Source: Gammaproteobacteria bacterium (GTDB lineage: Bacteria > Pseudomonadota > Gammaproteobacteria > JAJDOJ01). Taken from it: a DNA stretch of 7,050 nt. Location of the stretch: positions 1 through 7,050 of the forward strand of contig JALVEU010000355.1 of NCBI GenBank assembly GCA_027030565.1. The letters run 5' to 3'. Both the position numbers and the translations under genes were made by a program. Shown piece by piece: positions 1-5,770 of this stretch. The notes under the pieces are model-generated. The model did no database searches. It was given only the letters and a program-made list of their open reading frames with translations, and was not told the DNA's origin. Position 1 is the first letter of the stretch. Each line of letters starts with the position of its first letter.

Positions 1-158
1 ACGTGGTGCTCGTCGAGGCCGAGTTGCGCGGTGTGGTTCAGGGCCAGGCCCGTGGCAGCGAGAATCAGCACCACGAAGGCGATGCTCAGGCCCAGATAGC
101 GGTGCCAGAGGTAGAGCGAACGCAGCTGCCTGCGGGGCAGGGCCTCACGTCGCGTCAC
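1..158 (-). CDS. PepSY-associated transmembrane protein, N-terminal part (cut by window edge)
   Basis: Only the first 52 codons are in the window. The GTG start at 158 is chosen because an AGGTGG ribosome binding site sits 6 nt upstream and the frame then reads a basic N-terminus followed by a hydrophobic helix. The start of that helix (WHRYLGL, residues 18-24) and its end (ATGLALNH, 35-42) match the first membrane segment of the PepSY_TM family. In that family histidines in the helices bind b-type haem, and His19 and His42 are candidates. Known members include ferrisiderophore reductases such as FoxB and FpvG, which pass electrons across the inner membrane. The gene overlaps the end of the upstream FMN-binding gene by 14 nt, so it is probably the third gene of a translationally coupled operon. 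An inner-membrane electron-transfer role is inferred; the substrate cannot be told from this fragment. Confidence 0.8.
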   Translation of the reverse strand, partial: MTRREALPRRQLRSLYLWHRYLGLSIAFVVLILAATGLALNHTAQLGLDEHH

Positions 159-672
159 GATGGACCACCTGGTCCAGATAGAGCGCCAGGCGCACGAGCT
201 TGCGGACTGCGCGCACGGAGAGCGTGGCGCCGGCGATGTTGTCGATATGGCGATCGAGCCTGTACTCCGGACCTGTGCCAGCCCCCCGGAACTGCTCGGT
301 GAAGAAGGGATGGCGCACCTCGTCGCCGCGGCTTTCGCGAAACACCAGTATACGTACACGCTCGATGTGGCCCTGGTCCACGACGATGCCCACTGTGATC
401 GGGCGTTCCTTGCCCACTTCGTCCAGGATCCAGGCAGTGCGCGTGTCCTGCATCCAGTAGCGGATGCGCAGGCCCGGGAAACGGTGACCGAGGATGGACT
501 GCACGGTCTGCTTCACCTCCCCACGCAGGTACAGCACGCGCGGCTGCGGGGGGTGGAACGCGAAGCTCTCCGCCACGAATTGGGCCGGTTCCAAATAGGT
601 CCCCCGCCCGAACAGGGCGGGGGAGAACCCCAGCAGGCCGGCCAAGAGCAGGGCCGTCAGCTTAGAACGCAT
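145..672 (-). CDS. Exported FMN-binding domain protein (covalent flavoprotein)
   Basis: A 175-residue protein with a short basic N-terminus and hydrophobic stretch (residues 1-21) that looks like a signal peptide; there is no lipobox cysteine. The C-terminal half fits the FMN_bind domain found in NqrC and RnfG. DNIAGAT at 144-150 matches the Dx(I/V)xGAT pattern on whose last Thr the flavin transferase ApbE attaches FMN, so Thr150 is the likely flavinylation site. Other marked stretches are RYWMQDTRTAWILDEVGKE (71-89) and FRESRGDEVR (111-120). The ATG at 672 is preferred over an upstream TTG at 690 because GGAG lies 6 nt before it; this start overlaps the end of the porin gene by 11 nt. The probable role is a periplasmic one-electron carrier between the PepSY membrane protein and an acceptor. 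The family call is firm, the partner and acceptor are inferred. Confidence 0.87.
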   Translation of the reverse strand: MRSKLTALLLAGLLGFSPALFGRGTYLEPAQFVAESFAFHPPQPRVLYLRGEVKQTVQSILGHRFPGLRIRYWMQDTRTAWILDEVGKERPITVGIVVDQGHIERVRILVFRESRGDEVRHPFFTEQFRGAGTGPEYRLDRHIDNIAGATLSVRAVRKLVRLALYLDQVVHRDAT

Positions 673-1888
673 ACCCCACTCCCAGATCAAAGCCGATGAA
701 ATCGCGTCCTTCGTCCTGGCCGTTGTGGTGGTTTCGACCGCGCACGTCCGCCTTGACGACGACGCTCGGGTGCGGCCAGTAGTTCAGCCCGGTCTCCCAC
801 TGGCCGAACTCGTCCCGGCTGCGCGCGGCGTCCATGATGTCTTCGTATCGGAAGTACACGCCGATCTTGTCGCCCCAGAACTTGACGCTCGGCTCGACAT
901 ACCAGCCCTGCTGTACGTCCGCATCCGCCGCCTCCACGGCCCTGCCCGAGAAGTCCCAGCGGCCATACAGGGCGCGCAGGCCGAACCGCTTGTATTCGTA
1001 GATGGCGTGCGCCGAGACCAGCCAGCCGTCGTCGAGTCCGTCCACCTCGCCCTGGCCGGGATCGGACTGGTACTGGAACGAGGCGGCGAGCTCCAGGCCG
1101 GGGAACCCCGTGTAACGAAGTCGGGTGGTGCCGGCCAGATTCTTCGCCACGGCCTCGATGGATTTCTGGCGGGCGCTGCGCACCCGCAAACTCTCGTCCA
1201 TCTTCAGACCTTCGTGCACGCCGAGGTCCCAGGCAAACCCCTCACCGAACCGCAGCTGATAGTTGGCGCCTGCGGCCCACCAGGTGGTGGGGATGATGAT
1301 GCTCTCCACGTCGTTGCGCTCGACGCCGTAGAAGGTGGTGGGCTCGTGGGTGGGATTGAGGATGCCCACGGGGGGCAGATATACCCCGCCAAGGACATCC
1401 TGGTGGTCGGTGATGTCGTACTGGATGTAGGCTTGTTCGACTTCGACCTCCTCACCGGCATGTTCGAACTCGATCTCGCTCACGAAGCGCAGCCGGTCGG
1501 TGAAGTCCCAGCCCAGGCCGAGTATCAGCCGGTGCAGATCGATCTCCTTCTTGTCGAAGGCGCCGTCGTCGGCGTCCAGGTTGTTGTAGTGCAGCTCGCC
1601 GTAGCTGGACAGGTGGAGGCGGTCCCACAGCCCCCGGGAAGCGCCTCTGGACTCCACCTCCTCGGTCAGTGCCTCCACTTGCTCCTCCAACGCCTCCATC
1701 CGTTGCGGCGTGCCTTCCGGGGCAGAGGTCTGTTGCGCCTCCAGGGCCTGGGTGAGCGCCTGCACCTGGGCCTCGAGCTGGCGGATACGCGCTTCCAAAG
1801 CGGGGTCAGCCGCATGCACCGAAGTGCCCGGCAACGCGAGCAGGGACAGGCCGGCCAGCAGGGCACGTGGGGTCGTAGCATTTTTCAT
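662..1888 (-). CDS. Outer-membrane porin-like beta-barrel with N-terminal coiled coil
   Basis: A 408-residue exported protein. Residues 1-26 form a Sec signal peptide (hydrophobic core, probable cut after SVHA). Residues 29-82 are rich in Leu, Glu and Gln in heptad-like spacing and look like a coiled coil, as in porins that trimerise or contact peptidoglycan. From about residue 88 (LHLSSYGELHYN) to the end the sequence alternates in beta-strand fashion with many aromatic residues, and it ends in Tyr-Ala-Phe, the C-terminal aromatic typical of outer-membrane barrels. It resembles the phosphate-selective O/P-type porin superfamily broadly; the cargo cannot be read from sequence. The ATG at 1888 has GGAG 5 nt upstream. 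It is the first gene of a unit followed by the FMN-binding and PepSY genes, and a Fur-like site lies upstream, which suggests expression under low iron. Confidence 0.82.
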   Translation of the reverse strand: MKNATTPRALLAGLSLLALPGTSVHAADPALEARIRQLEAQVQALTQALEAQQTSAPEGTPQRMEALEEQVEALTEEVESRGASRGLWDRLHLSSYGELHYNNLDADDGAFDKKEIDLHRLILGLGWDFTDRLRFVSEIEFEHAGEEVEVEQAYIQYDITDHQDVLGGVYLPPVGILNPTHEPTTFYGVERNDVESIIIPTTWWAAGANYQLRFGEGFAWDLGVHEGLKMDESLRVRSARQKSIEAVAKNLAGTTRLRYTGFPGLELAASFQYQSDPGQGEVDGLDDGWLVSAHAIYEYKRFGLRALYGRWDFSGRAVEAADADVQQGWYVEPSVKFWGDKIGVYFRYEDIMDAARSRDEFGQWETGLNYWPHPSVVVKADVRGRNHHNGQDEGRDFIGFDLGVGYAF

Positions 1889-1917
1889 GCGAGCTCCGTG
1901 TCAGTAAAAATAAAGCT

Positions 1918-1945
1918 AACGAGAATGCGAATGAGAACGATTTCA
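1918..1945 (-). promoter_or_regulatory. Candidate Fur box upstream of the porin operon
   Basis: An AT-richer patch in the 102-nt hemJ-porin spacer holds overlapping hexamer-like repeats GAGAAT-GCGAAT-GAGAAC-GATTTC. Two overlapping alignments, starting at 1921 and 1927, each match the 19-bp Fur consensus GATAATGATAATCATTATC at 11 of 19 positions by eye. The 3' edge of the site lies about 30 nt before the porin start codon, a usual place for a repressor site over a promoter. A TTGAAA on the minus strand (1946-1941) could serve as a -35 element, but no convincing -10 goes with it. The 10-mer GCGAATGAGA (1927-1936) recurs in the site upstream of bfd. Confidence 0.6.
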
Positions 1946-1990
1946 ATATACAGACAAAGAAACCTGCTCTCGTAAAGTTGGAGAACCCGC

Positions 1991-2416
1991 TCAAGACCAG
2001 GGGCGGACGATGACGAGAGCCACGATACCGATCAGGAAGAGTACCGGGATCTCATTGAACCAGCGGTACCAGGTGTGGCTTCGCCGGTTCTGGTCGGCGC
2101 GGAAGTCGTACATGAGCTTTCCGCACCAGATGTGATACACGATCAGCAACGCGACCAGCGTGAGTTTCGCGTGCATCCAGAGCGCGGCATTGTAGTAGTC
2201 CAGGTTGGCCGAGAGCAGCCACATCCCGAGCACGATGGTGACCACGGCGGCCGGAGTCATGATGCCCCAGAACAGCTTGCGCTCCATGACCTTGAACCGT
2301 TCGATCCCCACGTCGTCGGTGGCCATGGCGTGGTAGACGAACAGCCGCGGCAGGTAGAACAGACCGGCGAACCAGCTGGTCATGAACACGATGTGAAAAG
2401 TCTTGACCCAAAGCAT
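1991..2416 (-). CDS. hemJ: Protoporphyrinogen IX oxidase HemJ
   Basis: A 141-residue integral membrane protein with about four transmembrane helices, the normal length for HemJ (formerly UPF0093). HemJ oxidises protoporphyrinogen IX to protoporphyrin IX in the inner membrane, the next-to-last step of haem synthesis. Family marks visible are the N-terminal LWVKTFHIV (residues 2-10) leading into SWFAGLFYLPRLFVYHA (14-30), WMHAKL (80-85), the histidine in VYHIW (93-97) and the C-terminal RWFNEIPVL (118-126). His8, His29, His82 and His95 are candidates for the haem and substrate ligands reported for this family. The ATG at 2416 lies 16 nt after the bfr stop, with GAGGGG upstream; the frame stays open further upstream only because of GC-rich bias inside bfr. 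It is probably the last gene of a bfd-bfr-hemJ unit. Confidence 0.92.
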   Translation of the reverse strand: MLWVKTFHIVFMTSWFAGLFYLPRLFVYHAMATDDVGIERFKVMERKLFWGIMTPAAVVTIVLGMWLLSANLDYYNAALWMHAKLTLVALLIVYHIWCGKLMYDFRADQNRRSHTWYRWFNEIPVLFLIGIVALVIVRPWS

Positions 2417-2432
2417 GCTGCGCAGCCCCTCG

Positions 2433-2897
2433 TTACATCTGTGACTGCAGATAGTTTTGCAACCCGACCCGGTCGATGCGTTCGAGCTGGGTCTCCAGCC
2501 AGTCGATGTGCGCCTCCTCGGACTCGAGGATGTCCTCGAAGAGCTCCCGGGAGACATAGTCCCCGACCGATTCGCAGTGGGCGATGGCCTCGCGGAGCAG
2601 CGGGACCGCTTCCCGCTCGAGATCCAGGTCACAACGCAGCATCTCCAGGGGTTCCTCCCCGATGCGCAGCTTGCCGAGCTGCTGGAGGTTGGGTAGTCCT
2701 TCAAGGAACAGGATCCGCCCGATGAGCCGGTCGGCATGCTTCATCTCGTCGATGGATTCTTCGTATTCGTGCTTGCCGAGCCGCTCCAGGCCCCAGTTGT
2801 CGTACATGCGCGCATGCAGAAAGTACTGGTTGATGGCCGTGAGCTCGTTGGTGAGCGCGCGATTGAGAAAATCGATGACTTCTGGATTGCCCTTCAC
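2433..2897 (-). CDS. bfr: Bacterioferritin
   Basis: A 154-residue haem-containing ferritin, the usual family length. It forms a 24-subunit cytoplasmic shell that oxidises Fe(II) and stores the mineral. All di-iron ferroxidase ligands are present at canonical positions: Glu18, Glu51, His54, Glu94, Glu127 and His130. Met52, the axial ligand of the inter-subunit haem, is also present in the segment ESIDEMKHAD (47-56), so this is a haem-binding, catalytically complete subunit rather than a degenerate partner. The start is the GTG at 2897 with CAGGA about 8 nt upstream; the protein then begins MKGNPEVIDFLN as in known Bfr proteins, and the in-frame extension to 2960 is unlike the family. It is preceded by bfd and followed after 17 nt by hemJ. 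Confidence 0.97.
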   Translation of the reverse strand: MKGNPEVIDFLNRALTNELTAINQYFLHARMYDNWGLERLGKHEYEESIDEMKHADRLIGRILFLEGLPNLQQLGKLRIGEEPLEMLRCDLDLEREAVPLLREAIAHCESVGDYVSRELFEDILESEEAHIDWLETQLERIDRVGLQNYLQSQM

Positions 2898-2950
2898 GGT
2901 TGTGGTCCTGGGTGGAGCGGACTTCGCTGCGAGCCTACTGGCTGTTCTGT

Positions 2951-2964
2951 GGGCTTGCAAGCCC
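2951..2964. repeat. 14-bp perfect palindrome between bfd and bfr
   Basis: GGGCTTGCAAGCCC reads the same on both strands and lies in the 81-nt spacer between the bfd stop and the bfr start. As RNA it could form only a 5-bp stem with a 4-nt loop, and no U-run follows in the direction of transcription, so it is not a convincing terminator. It might be a weak attenuating or processing hairpin or a coincidence. Confidence 0.45.
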
Positions 2965-2978
2965 GGCCATGACGCTGG

Positions 2979-3182
2979 TCAGGGCATGGCTTCCGCCGGC
3001 TCGAAGCGCACCGGCACCTCGGCTTTGCGGGTCTGCAGGAGCGCCTTGGCCTCGCATGCACACTTACCGCAGCGGCCCGCCACCCCCAGCGTCCGGCGTA
3101 GGTCCCGCAACCTGGTGGCCCCAGCGTCCACGGCCGCCTTGATCTGCCCATCGGTCACCGCGTTGCAGATACAGACATACAT
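2979..3182 (-). CDS. bfd: Bacterioferritin-associated ferredoxin Bfd
   Basis: A 67-residue [2Fe-2S] protein. It docks on bacterioferritin and delivers electrons through the Bfr haem to release stored iron as Fe(II). The four cluster cysteines are at the canonical positions Cys4, Cys6 (MYVCICNAVTD) and Cys38, Cys41 (GRCGKC); Cys43 is extra. The fold is the BFD/Fer2_BFD domain. The ATG at 3182 is chosen over a GTG at 3203 because GAGGG lies about 6 nt before it and Bfd proteins begin MYVCIC. It is the first gene of the bfd-bfr-hemJ unit and diverges from argC. A Fur-like site lies 51 nt upstream, in keeping with the known iron-starvation induction of bfd in enterobacteria. Confidence 0.95.
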   Translation of the reverse strand: MYVCICNAVTDGQIKAAVDAGATRLRDLRRTLGVAGRCGKCACEAKALLQTRKAEVPVRFEPAEAMP

Positions 3183-3232
3183 AATGGACCCTCTCCGTGT
3201 CACGGCATCGAGTGTTCACTACAATGGCACGG

Positions 3233-3260
3233 TAATGCAAACGCGAATGAGATGCAACTA
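3233..3260 (-). promoter_or_regulatory. Candidate Fur box upstream of bfd
   Basis: This A-rich patch in the 167-nt bfd-argC spacer contains GCGAATGAGA (3243-3252), identical to the core of the site upstream of the porin, flanked by two ATGCAA copies (3235-3240 and 3252-3257) spaced 17 nt apart. The best alignment to the 19-bp Fur consensus matches about 10 of 19 positions by eye, so the support is mainly the shared core and the iron-related gene downstream. Because the spacer is divergent, the site could also affect argC, though argC is not usually Fur-controlled. No clear -35/-10 pair was found for either direction. Confidence 0.5.
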
Positions 3261-3349
3261 CGATCTTCCCGCTGGCCTGCCGGTGCATGGTATCTTTGCC
3301 GGGGGACTGAACTGGCCCGGCTGGGCCCGTAGTGCTGGGAGGTCGTGAC

Positions 3350-4378
3350 GTGCTCAAGGTCGGCATCGTGGGGGCGACGGGATATACAGGGGTCGAGCTG
3401 CTTCGCTTGTTGCTCGATCACCCCGATGTGCGCATCGTCACGGTGACCTCGCGTACCGAGGCCGGTCGTCCGCTGGAGGCGCTGTTCCCCAATCTGCGAG
3501 GCTGGAGCACGCTGCGTTTCGAGGCGCCATCCACGGAACGGCTCGGTACCTGCGACCTGGTGTTCTTCGCCACGCCCAACGGTACGGCCATGCAGTGGGC
3601 CCCGGAGCTGCTCGATGCGGGCGTGCGGGTGATCGACCTGGCCGCCGACTTTCGGCTGAAAGACGCCGCCGAGTGGTCCCGGTGGTACGGCATGGAGCAC
3701 GCCTGTCCGCAACTGCTGGCCGAAGCGGTCTACGGCCTTCCGGAAATCAACCGGGAGGCCATTCGCAGCGCACGGCTGGTCGCCAACCCCGGTTGTTATC
3801 CCACGGCCGTGATCCTCGGACTGCTGCCGTTGCTGGAGGCCGGTGTGGTGCGTGCCGGGAGCCTGATCGCCGATGCCAAGTCCGGCGTCAGTGGCGCCGG
3901 GCGCAAGGCACAGCGCCACACGTTGCTGGCCGAGGCGGGAGAGAACTTCCAGGCCTATGCAGTGGATGGGCACCGGCACCTCCCAGAGATCACCCAGACG
4001 CTGCGCGAGGTGTCTCCGGAGGCGGGGCTGACCTTCGTTCCCCATCTGTTGCCCATGATCCGGGGTATCCATGCCACCCTATACGCGGAGCTGCGCGAAG
4101 CGCGGGTGGACCTGCACGCCCTGTATCGCGAACGTTATGCAGGCGAGCCCTTCGTGGACGTGCTCGACCCCGGTGCACACCCGCAGACCCGCAGCGTACG
4201 CGGGACCAACCTGTGCCGGATCGCGGTCCACCATCCGCAGGAAGCGGGTCGCGTGGTGGTCCTGTCGGTCATCGACAACCTGGTCAAGGGTGCCGCAGGA
4301 CAGGCGGTGCATAACATGAACCTGATGTTCGGCCTCGACGAGCGGGCCGGGCTGCACGCCATCGCCGTGCTGCCGTGA
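3350..4378 (+). CDS. argC: N-acetyl-gamma-glutamyl-phosphate reductase
   Basis: A 342-residue cytoplasmic enzyme that reduces N-acetylglutamyl-5-phosphate with NADPH to N-acetylglutamate semialdehyde, the third step of arginine synthesis. The N-terminal Rossmann domain carries GATGYTG at residues 8-14. The catalytic cysteine is Cys149 in ANPGCYPTA (145-153), the expected position. DAKSGVSGAGR (about 176-186) and the conserved histidine stretch GHRHLPEI (about 205-212) complete the family pattern. The GTG at 3350 is chosen because GGGAGG lies 7 nt before it and the protein then starts VLKVGIVG; the GTG at 3332 would add six residues unlike the family and has no such site. The stop codon overlaps the next gene by 4 nt. 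It diverges from bfd. Confidence 0.97.
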   Translation: MLKVGIVGATGYTGVELLRLLLDHPDVRIVTVTSRTEAGRPLEALFPNLRGWSTLRFEAPSTERLGTCDLVFFATPNGTAMQWAPELLDAGVRVIDLAADFRLKDAAEWSRWYGMEHACPQLLAEAVYGLPEINREAIRSARLVANPGCYPTAVILGLLPLLEAGVVRAGSLIADAKSGVSGAGRKAQRHTLLAEAGENFQAYAVDGHRHLPEITQTLREVSPEAGLTFVPHLLPMIRGIHATLYAELREARVDLHALYRERYAGEPFVDVLDPGAHPQTRSVRGTNLCRIAVHHPQEAGRVVVLSVIDNLVKGAAGQAVHNMNLMFGLDERAGLHAIAVLP

Positions 4379-5109
4379 GGCAAAGCCGAAGGGGGCGTCC
4401 CTGGCAGGAGGGGCGGGCGAGCTGGTGCCTGGTGACGGGTTTCGCAGTATTTCTGGTGGGCATCACGCTCGGCTACTACGGCGTGAAATGGCTCCAGCAG
4501 GGGGAGGTACAGGGCAGAAGGGATTGCCAGCGGGAAGTGGCCCGGCTGGAACGGCAACGCGGCAAGCTCCTGGCCCGGCAGGCACGCCTCGACGAGGCCC
4601 TGCGCTTGGAACAGGAATCGACCCGGGCGCTGCGTGAGACCCTCGATGCGCAGTCCGCGCAGATCGCCGACCTGCAAAAGGAACTCGCTTTCTATCTGCA
4701 TCTGGCGCGCTCGGCCTCCAAGGCCGACGGGCGGCTCATACGGGACCTGTGGATCAAGCCGCTGGCGCAGGACCGCCGGTTCCGTTTTCGGGTGACCCTG
4801 GTCCGGCCGGATCAGTCCAGACGTGCCATTCTGGGTACACTCACCCTATCGGTGGCCGGGCGCCGCGATGGCCACCAAGTGCGCCTCGAGGGCCGGGAGA
4901 TCGACGCTGCCACCCCGCACCGGGTGGACTTCCGCTACTTTCAGGTCGTGGAGGGCGTGCTGGAACTGCCCCGAGGGTTCGTTCCCGAGACAGTTTCGGT
5001 GACTTTCAGGCCGAAGAAGGGGCGCAGTTCGGTGCGACGTTTCCCTTGGCCGTCCGCGCAGGCCCATGCCGAGGCTGCCGCCGAGGCCGTGTTGGAGCCC
5101 AGCGACTAG
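4375..5109 (+). CDS. Single-pass membrane protein with coiled coil (DUF6776-like), uncharacterised
   Basis: A 244-residue protein of unknown function. A basic N-terminus (residues 1-15) is followed by one transmembrane helix (about 17-37), so most of the protein should lie in the periplasm. Residues 50-108 are charged and Leu-rich with heptad-like spacing, a probable coiled coil. Residues 120-222 form a compact, mostly beta domain (for example RFRFRVTLV, 136-144, and VDFRYFQVVEGVLELP, 184-199), and the tail is Ala/Glu-rich. From memory it resembles the DUF6776 proteins that sit beside bactofilins in gammaproteobacteria. The GTG start shares four bases with the argC stop (GTGA), a layout suggesting translational coupling; no strong ribosome binding site precedes it. 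Position next to a bactofilin suggests an envelope scaffold partner, which is inference. Confidence 0.8.
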   Translation: MRQSRRGRPWQEGRASWCLVTGFAVFLVGITLGYYGVKWLQQGEVQGRRDCQREVARLERQRGKLLARQARLDEALRLEQESTRALRETLDAQSAQIADLQKELAFYLHLARSASKADGRLIRDLWIKPLAQDRRFRFRVTLVRPDQSRRAILGTLTLSVAGRRDGHQVRLEGREIDAATPHRVDFRYFQVVEGVLELPRGFVPETVSVTFRPKKGRSSVRRFPWPSAQAHAEAAAEAVLEPSD

Positions 5110-5154
5110 TGCTGCGCGTGCAGGCCTTCCAGCCATGCGGCGGTACTCGCACCG

Positions 5155-5188
5155 GATGCACTGGTGAGACAACTCGATCGATGCACTG
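5155..5188. repeat. Short direct repeat GATGCACTG in the spacer before the bactofilin gene
   Basis: Two exact 9-bp copies, at 5155-5163 and 5180-5188, lie 25 nt apart in the 92-nt spacer ahead of the bactofilin gene; TCGATCGA (5174-5181) is a self-complementary octamer touching the second copy. They could be a tandem binding site or chance. The rest of the spacer shows no gene, clear promoter or terminator. Confidence 0.3.
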
Positions 5189-5201
5189 AACAGGTGACCT
5201 C

Positions 5202-5636
5202 ATGCGCAAGCGCAAGCGATTCAAGTCCGCCCGAATCAGTACACTCATCGGCAAGGACACCGACATCCAGGGCGATGTCTCGTTTCGGGGCGGGTTGCAC
5301 GTCGAAGGACGGATTGTCGGCAACGTCCGCGCTCCGGAGGACGACCATGCATTGCTCATCCTGGCCGAGGGGGCCGTGATCGAGGGTGAGGTCCGCGTGG
5401 CCAACGCCATCATCAACGGGGTCGTGCGTGGCGACGTGCGGGTCTCGGAACAGCTGGACCTGGAGGAATCGGCACGGGTGGAGGGCAACGTCCATTACCG
5501 ACTCCTGGAGATGCACCTCGGGGCCGAGGTCAATGGCAAGCTCCTGCATCACGACGAGCTCGAGCCGCCGCGCCTGGAACACCAGGGCGCGGTGGAACAG
5601 AAACAGGCGTCCGTCTCCTCGGGGCTCGAGGAGTGA
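5202..5636 (+). CDS. Bactofilin family polymer-forming protein
   Basis: A 144-residue protein with the bactofilin (DUF583) domain at about residues 15-112. The domain shows short repeats of small and hydrophobic residues ending in Gly-x-Val steps (IQGDVSF, VEGRIVGNV, IEGEVRV, INGVVRGDV, VEGNVHY), the sign of a right-handed beta-helix. Bactofilins assemble without nucleotide into filaments at the membrane and act in cell shape, stalk or polar organisation and placement of peptidoglycan enzymes. The N-terminus is strongly basic (MRKRKRFK), which could aid membrane contact, and the C-terminus (113-144) is a charged, probably disordered tail; both are usual. The ATG has AGGTG 5 nt upstream. The neighbouring coiled-coil membrane protein upstream is a plausible partner. 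Confidence 0.93.
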   Translation: MRKRKRFKSARISTLIGKDTDIQGDVSFRGGLHVEGRIVGNVRAPEDDHALLILAEGAVIEGEVRVANAIINGVVRGDVRVSEQLDLEESARVEGNVHYRLLEMHLGAEVNGKLLHHDELEPPRLEHQGAVEQKQASVSSGLEE

Positions 5637-5690
5637 CCGGTGCCGGGCGGCGGGCTGGGCGAACACACGGTGGACATGGCGGTATTTGCG

Positions 5691-5709
5691 CCCGGATCGA
5701 ACATCCGGG
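5691..5709. repeat. Perfect inverted repeat upstream of erpA
   Basis: CCCGGAT and ATCCGGG (7 bp each) flank the 5-nt loop CGAAC in the 134-nt bactofilin-erpA spacer. No T-run follows, so it is a poor intrinsic terminator for the bactofilin unit. It falls between a weak -35-like TTTGCG (5685-5690) and a weak -10-like GATAGT (5709-5714), so an operator for an erpA promoter is possible. It does not obviously resemble a known IscR site. Confidence 0.4.
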
Positions 5710-5770
5710 ATAGTGAGCGGGTCCAATAGTCGATTCCATCATCATTGCAGCGCGTAGAGGAAAAGAGTCC

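Noticed and set aside
160..699. 179-codon open frame on the plus strand, opposite the FMN-binding gene
   Set aside because: It is antisense to a well-supported FMN_bind protein, with no recognisable domain.
725..1975. 416-codon open frame on the plus strand, opposite the porin gene
   Set aside because: It is a GC-rich mirror of the porin, with no signal peptide, no domain I recognise and no good ribosome binding site; the opposite strand encodes a clear exported barrel protein.
1956..1990. Possible terminator after hemJ
   Set aside because: Only a 5-bp imperfect stem could be drawn and no U-run follows, so read-through from hemJ into the porin operon cannot be excluded.
2417..2737. 107-codon upstream extension of the hemJ frame
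   Set aside because: It lies wholly inside bfr on the same strand, is Ser/Arg/Pro-rich and unlike any HemJ N-terminus; the ATG at 2416 gives the normal length.
2898..2960. 21-residue N-terminal extension of bacterioferritin
   Set aside because: Known Bfr proteins begin at MKGNPEVI; the GTG at 2897 has a good ribosome binding site and places all iron ligands at canonical numbers.
3314..3327. GC-rich 5-bp hairpin (GGCCC-GGCT-GGGCC) before argC
   Set aside because: The stem is short and no T-run follows; it is to be expected by chance in DNA this GC-rich and lies in the argC leader rather than at a gene end.
3200..4072. 290-codon open frame on the minus strand, opposite argC
   Set aside because: argC is certain on the other strand with its catalytic motifs; this frame has a low-complexity composition rich in Gln, Gly and Arg, typical of antisense frames.
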